DNA from: Pardosa pseudoannulata
Taxonomy: Eukaryota; Arthropoda; Arachnida; Araneae; Lycosidae
Direction of reading: 5' to 3'
DNA length: 64,000 bases
Assembly: GCA_032207245.1 (NCBI GenBank)
Contig: CM063501.1
Coordinates: 78,531,686-78,595,685, forward strand
Positions within the stretch are counted from its first letter, which is position 1. Each line of letters begins with the position of its first letter. The notes below the pieces were generated by a model. The model was not told the origin of the DNA and made no database searches. It saw only the letters and a list, made by a program, of their open reading frames with translations. Both the position numbers and the translations under genes were made by a program. Positions 1 to 14,108 of the stretch are shown one piece after another.

Positions 1-247
1 GACAACTTTAATGAAATTAGTTTCTTATCAATCAAGGTTTCTTATACAGTTCAGATGCAGTTTGGAAATCTTTTTTTTTTAATACATATTTTGTACATTT
101 TCTATAAATTGCCATTTTAGTACTGGACAAACATAAAATCTAATGAGATAGAAAGAATTAAGATTTCTCCTGTAGGCTGTTTCTTATGCTAACTTTTTAT
201 TTTCCATTCAATATCTTTTCTCACTCCACTATGTTACAATACATATA

Positions 248-820
248 CAGTGTGTTTCATATTGAATGGGACAAAAAGAAAACATTGTGAACGTTGTAAA
301 TAATATATTTAGAAAATTCAAATTTACCTCAAAACTACATTTATTCAAGTTTCTACAGGTGTTCAATACGTGAACCTCTGGTGAAACAACAAATGTCTAC
401 ACAATAATCAAGCTCCTGCCACACTCATGATAGCATAGCAGGTTTTGTTTCTTTTCGTCCTGGGCTTTTGTTCTTGCATAAGTAGCCAGTATCCTGGAAC
501 TGCTTCTTCCACCTGCTTTTGTTATGCTGATGTGCCAGTTCTTTACAAAATTTTGTGTCTTTTAGAAAAAAATGTCTTTGCACAACAGTTATTGAGGAGG
601 TTTTGGCATATTCGAAAACCCAGTATGCTTTCTCCTGCATGGATGACATTTTGTTTAACAGCGCCTCTAGTGGCAAGTTCGTTATTCGATAATTTTTCCC
701 TGTAGCCAAATAAAACTTGTATAATTGTAGTTGCAGAATAAATTTGTTTCAGCTGAATAAATCTTTTACTGCAGTCACATTGCGCTATTATTTTTGTCTC
801 ATTCAATATGAAACACCCTG
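248..820 (-). mobile_element. Internally deleted mariner/Tc1-type element
   Basis: About 30-bp terminal inverted repeats (CAGTGTGTTTCATATTGAAT at the left, CAGGGTGTTTCATATTGAAT at the right) lie between TA duplications (246-247 and 821-822). Two overlapping minus-strand frames keep the N-terminal helix-turn-helix part of a transposase: EKAYWVFEYAKTSSITVVQR and RWKKQFQDTGYLCKNKSPGR. The catalytic domain is missing. Confidence 0.75.
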
Positions 821-1351
821 TACTTAATTTAAGGTTCCTTGAAGAACCATTGAAAGCTGATATTTGTAGGATAATAAGCTGAATTTTTTGTGGTACATTG
901 TAGTTTGGTTTTTCCTATACTTTCTTAATTGCTGCACAATGTTGAGAAATTTTTAAAAGTCACTTTGCTGATAACTGTGTGTTTCATCCAAACTGAAATT
1001 TACATCACACAACAATATAAAAATATTTGGTAATAGTATTGGTAAGGTCATAATGCTGTAATTATCCAGCATAATAAATGTATAGTACAAAGATCTATAA
1101 ATACCAACAAAACAAAATGGACAAAGTGTGGACATAAACATACTACAATACAATAAATGCTTTGATAGCTGATAAATTCACAGAGCACCAGAAATTTTAC
1201 AAAATACTACTAATTTAAAACAGCACATGGGCTTGCCAGTATAAAACAATGTAGTAAAATGCCAGTGAAAACAATGATAAATGAGTTTAACAAAAATTTA
1301 AACTTTTGCAATTTAAATAAATGTATTCTGTATAACCATAGTACTGTTAGC

Positions 1352-1462
1352 TCATCTTTTAAGAATTATTTTTTCTAAATTAATAAGTGGTGCTTCAAAA
1401 ACAATGCTGATGATGAATGCCACCCCATATGACATTATCAGAAATGCAAAATAATGAATAAT
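1352..1462 (-). CDS. nrf-6-like: NRF-6-like exon 15, terminal
   Basis: Residues 704-739 and the TGA stop at 1354-1352. The final helix (FLIMSYGVAFIISIVFE) leads into APLINLEKIILKR, matching the usual E.P...LEK.l ending of the family. A 3.2-kb intron containing a piggyBac-type MITE precedes it. Confidence 0.93.
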   Translation of the reverse strand: MIHYFAFLIMSYGVAFIISIVFEAPLINLEKIILKR

Positions 1463-3862
1463 CTGCAAAAGAAAATACATATTATTAATATGTTATAAAA
1501 ATAAATCAAAATAAAATTTGAACCATTTAAGTTAACTCCCTGGGGACGACTCCGGCCCATACCGGCCGAAGCACTTAAAGACGGGCTTGGCCGGAATGGG
1601 CCGGAAGGATGAAAAATAGGGGTGATAGGTATATCTAGCAGGGGTCCTCTTTTTACCTACCCCGTCTTTATGACCAGTGGACAGTTTGATTGATTACTGC
1701 CTATAGCAAAGCTTGACCACATTTTGAGGTGTTTTCCTTAGCAATGAATTTATACTTTCTTTTTATTCTCTAAGATAATTCTAAACTTTTATTATGCGGA
1801 TATATATATTTTGAAGTTCAGTTTAAATATATTTTATATATACATAAGCTAGTTAAAAATTATAGATTTATATTTAAACAATTTTGTTTTTATTATTGAT
1901 TTAGTTTATAATTTTTTCTTTTAAATGAATTTTATTGATAACGTGGTGAAAATAAAAATCAATAATCTGAATTAGTCATAATTAGGACGTGACAAAGGAA
2001 ATGAATTATACACTATGGTTTACTTTCTTTTGTTCTTATAATACTCTCAATTTTATATGATTATTTTTTCTGGAGTTTCTTTGTTTTAGAGCTAATAATT
2101 CATTTATTCCCTATGGCTCTGGAGTCCATTTTACGGGAAGAAGGGGGAGGGGTCATTTTCCGGGAAAAGGGAGAAGGTGGGGAGAATGGGACAGTCCATT
2201 TTACATTTTCACCTGATGAAAACTTTAGGACTTAAGGGTAGTAAAATCATTTGCTCTTGTCGTCCTTAAAGAGTTAAACAATTACATAACATTTTAAAAA
2301 TACTATAAATGGAAACAAATATTTCAATCACACATTCACAGAAATTAAAAATACATGCATAACTTTTATTATAATTTATCCTAAATTTTACGTGTTACTA
2401 CTTATTAGAAATAATTTATTTAGTTTCTTTTTATAATTATAACCATACAGGCTAACATATTATTCCTTAAATCCTTAAATTTCCTTAAAATCTACAGTTT
2501 TTCACTATAGATGCATGAAATGTTTATTTATACTGAAAATGTATTTGAATGTTTTGGTAAAAATAATGACAGCTTTAACATGAAGCATAAGCAGAGTTAT
2601 AGAAAATCCTTTAAACTTGATGTTTTCTCTCTTGCATGCATAATTTGTCTAAATACACAAGTCATATAAAGCAAAGTAATTTAATATTAGACAGAGGGAA
2701 TTCTATAAACAAGCAATTCAAAAAAGTTTGTTATGTACAGAAATACCAAGAAACATTTTCAATGCATATTCACATATTTTTTTACTTTCTTCTCATATCC
2801 CATGAGATTTATTTTCAATAAGTTAAACAACACATTTCACAACCATACAATCTGAATACAGAAACATATAATCTTACAGTGCATGGCCAAAATGCCCAAG
2901 TTAGTATAAATGTATTAGAGATTCAATGAAGTCAAATTTGAGTTTATTTCAAGAACTATTGGCTTATGTAATAGAAGGCATTATAAAAGTTGTTACCACA
3001 CAAGTACATTTAGAAGTCAGTAGTAGGAATGTCGATAAAATGTTGGAATTGCAGAGTTAGGAGTTAACAACAAATGAGATTAAAGAAATGTGGGAGCAAA
3101 CTGTTAACAATTCAAACCCAGATTTTACAGAAGAAAAAACACATGAAAATTGCAAGCTTCATATGACAAAAAGACTAGAATTTATTTTTCCTACACATTC
3201 TCTAACAAAGAATGTATTACAGCTACAAAGAAAGGAGTAAAAAAAAATCTTACTGCAAAGAAATTCTGCTTGAAAAAAAAAGGCATTTGCAAATACGTTG
3301 GATTTTAATCAAGCCATTGACAGTGAAATAAATAACTTTCACATAAAATTTGTATTTTTAAAATTTTGCATTAATATATGTATGTGTGTGTGTGCATGTA
3401 ATGGGTGTTTTAATCACTACAAAGTTAGAATGGTATCTATCATGCAGTCATATGACCATAAATGTAGACATGAAAATTTGGAAATAATGTTGAGTTTATT
3501 CAGAAATTTTTATATTTGATGCTCTCCTGCCAAACATTTTGCATATTAATATTTTTATTTTACTGAGGTGTGGAGGCACAAGTGAGACAGCTACTGAGAA
3601 TCTTAAGAGTTAATCACATGGCAGACAGAATACTCAAAACTAAGCTAAGTAAAGTAGTTAGTTGGTTGAGGAATAATAGTTGAATAATAGTTGAGGTAAG
3701 CAGCAATTAATTTGGGTGCTCACAAAGTTGCCAAAGAATATCATAGTTACAGGAGAAACAGAGATATTATGTAAAAAGTTATAGTTTTAGTGATAGAATC
3801 GCAAAAAATTTATTTTAGAATACAATTGTAAATAAGTTGGTTAGTTTGATTAAAATATCATT

Positions 3863-3909
<47 letters not shown>

Positions 3910-6900
3910 TGTCTTAGGCTTAAAATTCTTCCAACAGATTTCCCAAAGCTTTCTGTGCAATAGATGTAAATTTTCTGTCCATTCACATTTTCCAGCTGTT
4001 GTTGGCAAATGGCTCAATTTTTTTCTCTGATCTAACAGGTAAATTTGCTCAATTTCTTGTCCTTTGGGAAAATTCTATATGTCTCGCTCTGGGGTACATT
4101 CTGTTCCAGCAAAGTGTTTTTCGTATCATTCTCTTGTCTATCGTTTACTGGCAAAGATGTCTTTTTAACAGCCCTCAATACAGATTTAAGTTATTCTCAA
4201 AATTGTGCTTCTCTTTAATGTTGCCCAACTGCAACATTATTAATTAGGATAGCTGCATAGGCTTCTCTTTGCCCAGTAGCCTGGGCAAGTAAAAATAATA
4301 GGAGCAATAATCAAATGTAACTGATTGTTTTAGAATTTCTGGATTACATACATATAAGAACTACAGTATTATTCAATTGTCATTGAAATTAATGTTTCTG
4401 TTAACCCTTAGATTCAAATTAACAAAATTTATATGCATTTAAATGCAAAGATGTACCAGAACTTAAACAAACAAAACTGACTTGAAGAATTTTCACCAAA
4501 TGCACCTATCACCTAGCTTAAAGTTATTGCAATATTTTTCTATACAATTTAAAGATAGGATTTTATGAATATGAAATGTACCTTTAATATTTGACACTTC
4601 TTTGGTACAAATATATATAAAAAACTTCTAGAGCATAAAAAATGCACTTTTTATTAATATTTTCTTTAAAATTTTTTTAATTATTACATTTCTTAGTTCA
4701 TGCTTACCATGGTGGTATGAGTGAAGAAAAGTGGAACTTGCCGTGATTGAAAATACCAGTTCATTATCAGAGGATGAAACAAATAAGCACAATAAGAAAG
4801 ACGGCTTAGAGGAATCCACAATTTATAAGATAAAAACTTGTTTATCAAACCTAAATAAGAAAAATTATACAACTCAACACAACAAAAATTTATTATATCA
4901 GAACATTTTATATTTTATTTAAGTAAACCTTAAAGTTATTTATATTTTATTTAAATAAACCTACAACAGACCTCTAAAATGGTAGAATTTGACAAACTTT
5001 CATAGAAAGAAAGTTTTTTTTTTCTGTTGAAATGACAAACTTGGTGTAAATTTTTAAATAGAACTATTTTTTTAATTTCATTAAAATCCACTTCTCATAC
5101 AATTTTCTCATTTTAAAGCTAAAAAAATCCTTTTTTACAAGTACTGATGCTATTTTACATTATCAGAGAATTTAAAATTACATAGAGGAAAATGTTTTAA
5201 ATTTATAAAGATAATTGCATAATAAGTCATCCAAATCAGTTTTTGGCATAGAAATATTATAAAATATCTTAATTGGATAGACGCATTTCTAAGATATTTC
5301 CTTTATTTTGAAATCAAACAATCCATATGAAATAGCTCCAAATTGTGCAATGTTAACAATGAAATATTTAATCTTAAAATGCAACGCTGGCCGATTGGTT
5401 AGGGCGTTGACCGTTGGTACTGGAGTTCGTGGGTTTGAATCCTGCTATGGCAAGGATGTTCGTAGCCGTTCGGAATTGGCTTTAAGCAGTAAGTTCTGGT
5501 CTTATTAGCCCTTGTGTGCAAAATAGTAAACCGTAGCACTCTAAACCAAATCATGCATCAAAAAATGCAATTTATATCCACACAATATACAATCAAAAAG
5601 ACAAGTTAACAGGTAATAACAGAAAATACTATGAGAATAAAAATTAAATATTAATGGAAGACAAGTTACCTGCATTTCCAGTTAGGCATGAAAAAATTAA
5701 CCATGCAACCCCAAGGCTAAAAGCACTCCTTCCTAATGCATTATAAGCATTCAATAAAGTTGAATTGGGCTTTGCATGATATAATCCATATATTACACTC
5801 ATAGAACAAACAGTGGCAAAACACCAACCCAAAATTTGTACACCCTGGAAAGAAAATAAATTTTAAAATGGGAACAGCATTAAAAGAAGGTTACTTATAT
5901 ACTTTATTTTAAAAACTTTTGAATACAATTTTAAACTATTTAAAGTGTATATGATTTCTTACAATTTTTTTATTATAAGTAACTGCAGTTATTACTGAGA
6001 AATTAAAAAATTCCTACTCTTATTTCCCATTTAAAAATTTAAAATTTTATAGAACGGTCTGACTCCAGTTAACTTTGAAATTTCTCATTTTTTTCAGATG
6101 ATAATGTTGGGCATGTGTCACATGATTTCACTTCTTATCTCTGGTAGTGAAAGGCAAATTATACCTGATAGTTTGAGTGATGCCAGACTACACAAATGGC
6201 ACAGCTAGATGGAAAAAAAAATTTAATTAGTTAAAAAGATATTATTTGTTAATTTAATCTTTAACTTTTTTGTTATTATAGGCATTGAAACATTTTTTGC
6301 TTTCCCTTTTAAAATTAATAGTTTTGAGGTAATGTTAATAGCTTTATACTTGCCCTTTTTTAAATACTATAAAAATTGTTTTGAAAGGTGGCAAATTTCA
6401 AGACTATATACTAAAATTAATATTTTATAGTCATTCTTATTGCATCTGCTAGTGATGAAGTGTAACTCAACCAGCTTGATGTCTTCATTTTTTGGTGTTC
6501 AGGGTCATATTTCTCAATTACTGAGGGAGCGGCCAATTTTATTACAGATCATTCCCTAGAAGTATTATGAAATATTTACATCATTATATAAACATCAGAG
6601 TTAGTGTAATAATAAGTCAATACAGCAGTATCTATCATGGCAGAAACTCTAGACTTAGAAGCCTTTTCTGGAAGCAGGTGACATCAATACATGTACAATG
6701 GCACTGCGGCTTTGTATATGTATTGATGGCTTTGCAGAGAAATCTCTCACCCTGAGACAGGGCAGCTATCAACTGTCTATGAGCTAGACTGAGTAGATTG
6801 GTCTACATTTCCATAGCAGCAAACGGGGTTGAAAAAGTTACATCAGTAATAAGCCTTAGTGCACGATTTGGGGTTTTATCCAGTGTTGACAAGGTGCTAT

Positions 6901-9900
6901 CCGAAGCAGAAATAAAAAGTTCTGCTCTGTAATCTATGACTGGGCATATGTATGAGTTGTAAGTAGTGGTGAGTATGTCCTGTGATGACCCCCACTTCAT
7001 TCCAGCAATTCTCTTCAAGAGGCCCAGTTGCGCTGACACTTTTTCAGTGACTCTAGAAAGCTGTTTGTTCCCGTTTAATTTTGATTCTAAGACAATCCCC
7101 AAATATGCTGCACTGTCCGTTCTATGCAATGGCAAATTTCCAAAGCATAGTAAACACACATACACAGGGTTTTATATATATACATAGTGGATTAATTTTT
7201 AATAATGAACTTACTACTGCCTGCTAACTCTTGCATTATTGAGTAATTAATTGTATAATTTAAATACTGCAGTTAAGCTAGTAATTAGTCAATGTTAATG
7301 CTGAGAATTTTTAAATATTTTACATAATTAAGAAGCTTACCAAGTTTGAAATAAATTTTCTGTTTGAAGTGTAATACATATAACATGCTAATAGTATTCC
7401 AATTATATGAGGTCCAATTCTACAATATGGTTTGCTGTACATGACATCCCAAGCCAGAACTAATCTAAACAGAGAAAAATAATTTTTTAAAATGTAAAGG
7501 AATGTTTGAATTGTATTAAGAAGTAAAAATGAACTTTAAAATAGATTCAAAGGAAAATAAAAACTTCAATAATAACATCTGGTGTTAAACTACATTCAAA
7601 TATATAAATAATAATTATCTTATATTAAAGTTTGTTTAGCAAAAATAAATTTTAAGTGAATTTTCAAATAACTTCCAATTGATAACTAGATAACATATAA
7701 AAATACTGCTTTATGCATCAGTATATTCAGGTTTCTATTGTTGTACCCAATAAATGGGGAGCAAAAAATGAAGCAATGGTTTGGATGCAAGTGCCCTGCA
7801 TTAGTATAAAAAATAAAAGTTAATATAAAATTGACATTTAAAAGTAGGGTCTCAGAGAAATATGAATTTGAAATTATTCAAAATTGTGCAATTTGAGCGC
7901 ACATGCATAATTTTTACAAAGCATTTAAAAATCTGTATAATGTATGATCAAAACATAGAAATTGACAGGTAAGATTAAGTATTCTCCTCTTTACATTCCA
8001 GCACTGTCCTCCCCCCCCCTTTTTTTTCTCAAGAGATTAATTTCCCATATTTTGAAAAAATTTTTTTGAAATATTTGAAATAGTTCAAAATTGTAAAAAT
8101 ATAAACACAGTAACATCTTACAGTGCAATTAAAGTCTGTATACTATACAACCAAAACATTTAAGTTTGCAGATATGATTAAGTCATTTAATGAATGTCTT
8201 AATTTTCCTATGAAATGCCATTTAATGGTTTGACTTAGATAAGTCTTGCAAAAAATAACAATTGATAGATTGTTAGATACATAAGAAATGATTTACTAAA
8301 AATAAAATTACAATTGAAAAAAAAAATTTTGGGGGGGGGGGGGATTTAAAGTGTAAAATTCTCATTTTAATTAAAGTGAAAGGTTCTTACTTTCCTTGAT
8401 ATTCTGTATAATTTTTTACTTCAGTTATACCCATGAAAAGAGAAGGTATTTCATACACAGAGCTCAAATACCATGTTATAGTCCAGCTAAAAACAAGAAT
8501 GGAACAAAAAATGCCAATTCCAACATACTTCCATCTGAAAGACAAAACACCACTATATAAAACATATATAACAACAATAATTCATAATAACAATTTTTTA
8601 CTTTAATATGCCCTAATAAGAAGTATATTTCTAATTTTTTATACATTCAAATAATGTAAATGGGTAATTAGAAAAAAACTTCCAGTCAGGTTTTTTTTCT
8701 CATAAATGTTTAAACTGTTTTGTTGCAAAATTGTTAAACTTTCAGAAACATTTTAACTGGTCAAATGTATATTTTGATAAAGTTCATTTAATAAGAGAAC
8801 AAGTACAGTATTTTTATTAGATAACTAGATATTAGTATTTAAAAGTAAAGATATTAGTTCACAATATAATAAAATCTTATCCTTGTTCCAATCACCCATT
8901 CATATAAAATAACTACAAGATAAAATACTGTAACAACTTTAAATGAAACTAACAAAAACAATAAAATTAATTTCATTCTCAATTTTTAAAAATTAAACTT
9001 ATATTAAATATATTAAAAAATACTTTTCCTAGGCTAATACTCTTTCCTAACACAGATAGCAGAATAATTTGTATTTCAAAATATACAGTAGATTTGATAT
9101 CAAACTCTACTAAAATCAAACTAATACTGAATGTGATTATAAAAGGAACACTTTGTAAAATCAAAGTAATACTATTGAAAATTATTATAAATGGAATCAC
9201 AATATTTCAATAATTGCAAAAAATAAATAATTATTGATCCTGATAAGAATAATACAAGAGACAAATAATTCAGACTCTAAATAATTTACTACAATAAATT
9301 TATATTTGTACCATACAATATGTAACAAATGTAGCATGAACATTCAATCATTCAATTATTTTATATGAATAGTAAATTGCTTATTTGATTGTTGTTAATA
9401 GCTACAACAATTAAAAATAGTTTAAATTTTGCATACAGCTTTAAGCTTCTGAAAACAAATGATAAAACTTTGAAAATTCAATGTGTTCATGAAAACTTAA
9501 CACATTTAAATCTAATGCAGTTTAATTTTAAAAATGTGATAACTAGTTTTCTTTTTTTTTTTTTTTTTTTTTAACTGTTAAAAGACCAGAAAATATTACA
9601 AGAGATACTCACCTCCATAAAATATATAAAATTAGGGAACTAACAATAAAAAACTGCATGTCATTAGCTAGGTACCATGTCCATGTAAGACACTACAAAA
9701 GAAAAAAATTAATTTCAAATTCAAATTATACACAATCCTCTTGCTAGAGAAAAGTATATTTACATAAACAAAAGTTAAATAATGGATGAATTTTAAAGTA
9801 TAGTTCCCCTATACAATAAGTAAAACTATTTGATTTAAGTATTAATAAAAGAGTAGTTTCTTTACAGAGGATTTATTTACAGCCAAACAATTATTTTGAA

Positions 9901-12900
9901 AGGTACTTAAAATTAATATTTTAGTACATTACAAAGTGAGATGGATCATTCTATAAAGATTTTGTCATATCACTTTGTCCAATCTATGTATATACATAAA
10001 TACACAGAACATGAAATTCCAACACCAAGAAATTAAACATGAAATTTAGACAGCATTTGTCCAAGTAGCATTTATTTGATATTCTCTCAAGGTAACAAGT
10101 ATCTGTTAGAAACATTTAAAATGTGAAGAGGTAATATATTAATAGCTCCTGTAGTAGCCTCTGTAATGCATTCAAGCAAATGCACATCCATTATAACATA
10201 CTAGAGTTGTATGCCTTTTTGTAAAATGAAGTCTATTGTACCAGATCAGGCCAAATCGGCAACAGTCCATGTTGGTTGAGAATAATGGGAGATGTCTTTT
10301 CAGATTTGCTCAACTAGAGAAAGAACAGACTGCCTTAAAATAAAAGGAAACATGTTGACATTCTGTACAGCAAGTTGCATAACAGATGCAATATGGGAAT
10401 GAGCTCTAGAAAATGTTCTTTGAAATAGTGCTCAAGAATGGTCAATCACAAAGTACAAATACTATGTCAACTTGTATAGGATAGTAAGATTATGGCTAGT
10501 CTCATAAAAAACTCCTCTCCAGACTCCTTGTGTAAGTAATAGGCTTACATTGCAGACAGCTTGATCCAATTGCTCTCTCGGACTCCTAAACATATGGCCC
10601 TAGCTGGTATCAAGATAGAAACAATTCTCATCTGATAATATAACAAATCTTCCTTCCGACTCCTATTGAGCTCTAACTTGAGACCACCAAAGTCACAGAT
10701 TGTGATTATTTGGGGTTAGTAGAAAACACACCTCAGGGCATTTGGGCATTTAGCAGCTGTCTATCATGTAATTTCTTATAATTTGCTATATAAGTGTTAA
10801 TAAAAGATGGAACGACTACTGCAGTTGCAGTATGATGGACTACATTCATACAAGCGAATACATTAGTTTTTTTCTTTGAATGGTGGCACATGTGCAGCTA
10901 GATCCTGCCTTATTGAAACAGTACCTTTCCTAAACTGATGCAGCCAACAAATATGCAAGTAGATAAATTCTTGTTAGATTTTTCTGCAATATTGTGAAAA
11001 AAAAAAGAATAACAATCCCCCTTCTCACACTCCTATTACATGACCTCATTCAAATTCATCAAGCTACTGATATTGCTTTATCGCCTAAAGGTATTTTGAC
11101 TGATATCACTTAAATCACTCAATTTGAAATATAATGCTCATAAATTTTAATCACATATTTAAAACAATCATAATTTGCATATTCATAGTGGTACTAATGA
11201 TGCCTCACTTGTACCTAGCATAAAATCTGTATTAACTTAACTCTTGCTCACAATACCCAATCCACAGCATAAATAAAGCTAAAATATTTAAATCTTGTAA
11301 ATACAAGATTTAAATTACAAGAAAATCAGAACTTGTATATTTATAGTGGTACTATTGGCTCCACATTTATATCTAGCATGAAATGTGAACAGATTCCATC
11401 CTATGAGTGTATAAACACCAAATTTCATTTTTTTTAGCAAAACTCTGTGGTGTTCTGATTTTATTTTCTCATTAGTGCATAAATATATACATACAAACTT
11501 ATATATAACAAAATTAATATATGTTTTAATTTAAGAAAAAATATTTTAGTATATATTGGAAGACATTTGACACATTACTTATAAAATTATATAATATTTA
11601 AATTTATTTGAAATTATGACTGATCTCAACAAATTATCAAAATATGCATGTGTTTATTTACATAGTCAATATCAAAAGTAACAATATTAGAACAGCATAT
11701 GATGGATAAAACAAAACTTTTTAAAGAAATACCATGAAATTCAGTGGTAGAAAATTATTGATATAAAGAATATTCCACCACCAATAATTTTTACACGTGG
11801 CTACATCTTCTGCTTCTTCCCAAAATGGTCCAGAACCCAAATATTTGAATATAAGAGTAGTAAAGCCAATCAAAAACAAATAAACAGGTGTGATTCTGAA
11901 AGAATATACAAAAAAAAAATAACAATAATAATGATAAAATAAATGTGTATTATTAAAACAAATATAATCCCTAATTAGTCTAAATAAAAGGATAGATTTG
12001 TTAATACCTACGAACACATCACACTAAAATTACAGAACAGATCCAGAAGCAGATTTATTATATTTCTTCATAACAATTATCTATCTTTTTGTAGAAATCT
12101 GAATGTTTTTCTTATAATTAATGCATGAGTGAATTTTCAATTTGACAAGCTTTTGGAAATGCAAATGAATGCCCAGAGATGCAATGTTTAGTCTTTTTAT
12201 AAGTTTTTTAAAGGATCTTACTTTTGGAATCACTATGTGTATACCATCTTAAAGCACAGAAAATTACTTTCATTTAAGCATTTGAAAAAACTTGTAAAAC
12301 ATCACTGACCTTTTAATGATTTATAAAAATAGTTAGTTTTGGGTCTGGGAAACAAAATTTATTTAAAAGTTTCATCATAATTATAAATATATCAATGTCA
12401 ACATAATTGTGCCATAATTTATCTAAAATCAAAATAGACTGCAAGAGTTTTCCAAAGTGTATGTGACATCATTTGCTAAACACTGTATATTATGTTCTTT
12501 ATTTTGTGATTTACCAGAAAATAAATTAGATCCCAAATTTATAAATTCAATAACATTATAACTGGATTTATGGTGGAACTATTTCACTGTTATTCATGTA
12601 ATTATATATATATATATATATATATCAGACATGCCAACATTCAAGCACTTTTGTCCAGCCTGGTTTGAAATTTTAACATGCTAATTACAGATAATTCATA
12701 AATTCATATTTTATTGGCTCCTAAATTAAAATTAAATTTAAAATATTTAAACAGTAATAATATGTAAAAGGTAAATTAAAATTTATGTATTTAAAATATA
12801 TGAGTACCTTTTTTAGCTTTAACAACTTTAGCGTTAACAGTGTTTCTTCTAGCAATATTGACCCTGATTAAAATATTTATGTTTTTCTATTATCAGGGAT

Positions 12901-14067
12901 TCTAGAGTTTGTCTACTTAAATTTGACCTAAATACAGTTTGGTTTATCCGCACAGTACTGAAAACTCTTTAATATGTCGCATTACTGTGTGGACAGAGTG
13001 ATATTCAGCAGTATTTTTTGAAAAAACTTTGTATTTAGTTGCTGAATTGTAATCTTTTAGCTTTTCAAAAGTTTTGTTAATTTTCGTAGCATTTTTCGGA
13101 GTTTCCAGAGTTATCAATTTCTCATTTTTCTAAAGCAATTCCAGAGAATCCGGAATAGTTGGCATGTCTGTATATATATATATATATTGAAATACAAATA
13201 TATGAAATGTTTTCGGGGGAAAAAAGAAATTGTGTACACATAAAGTACTATTAAGTTCAGAAATACAATTTTGGCAGTTTCAAAACCCCTCTCAAGAAGA
13301 ATTTATAGTTTTATGTGTAGGAAGAAAATAACTTCAATGAGTATCGAGTTTTTATCTTAGTACAATTAAGCAGTTTGAATAGAAAGTTTGTATAATATTA
13401 AGAATAAATATTAGTGACAAAAAAATAATTCTAATTTTTATAAAGAAAAGAAATTAAAATGTAATATTTTTCTCAATGCAGTATTAATTATATTACTAAT
13501 AATAAATGTATACATACATTAAATTTAACAATACAAATTATATTGGCACATGCTTGTAGGCACATGCTTGGTCTCAAAAATGGAGACTGGCACAGTAGGT
13601 CATGGCACCTAGTTGGGCTGTAGCACAGGGGTGTTATGTACATGCATAAAAATACATAATTTCTGCAAATTTCTGATAAAAATTATGAGTTTTAAAATGC
13701 ATAAAATTATTTTAATCCCTTAAGTATTTTAAAGATAGTATTTTTTTAAAACTATCATACCTATTATTATATCTGTTAATCATCTGCCTATCAAATATAT
13801 ACATGTACAGATTCACTCCATATCACTCTTGGTGATAAAAACATAGGTGAACAATCTGTGAATTGTGATTTTGTGATTCTGAATTGCAACAAACTTACAT
13901 TTCCCCCTTCATGTTATTTTTTTATTATCTCATGCTTAATATGTTTTTAAGATGCAATTTAGTGGTTTAGTGGGACTACAGAGACTATTCATACACATTT
14001 TCTGTCTCAGACATTGAAAGTCAAAGGATTAAGGGGAAGATCACTTTAAGGGTTTTAAATAAAATCT

Positions 14068-14108
<41 letters not shown>

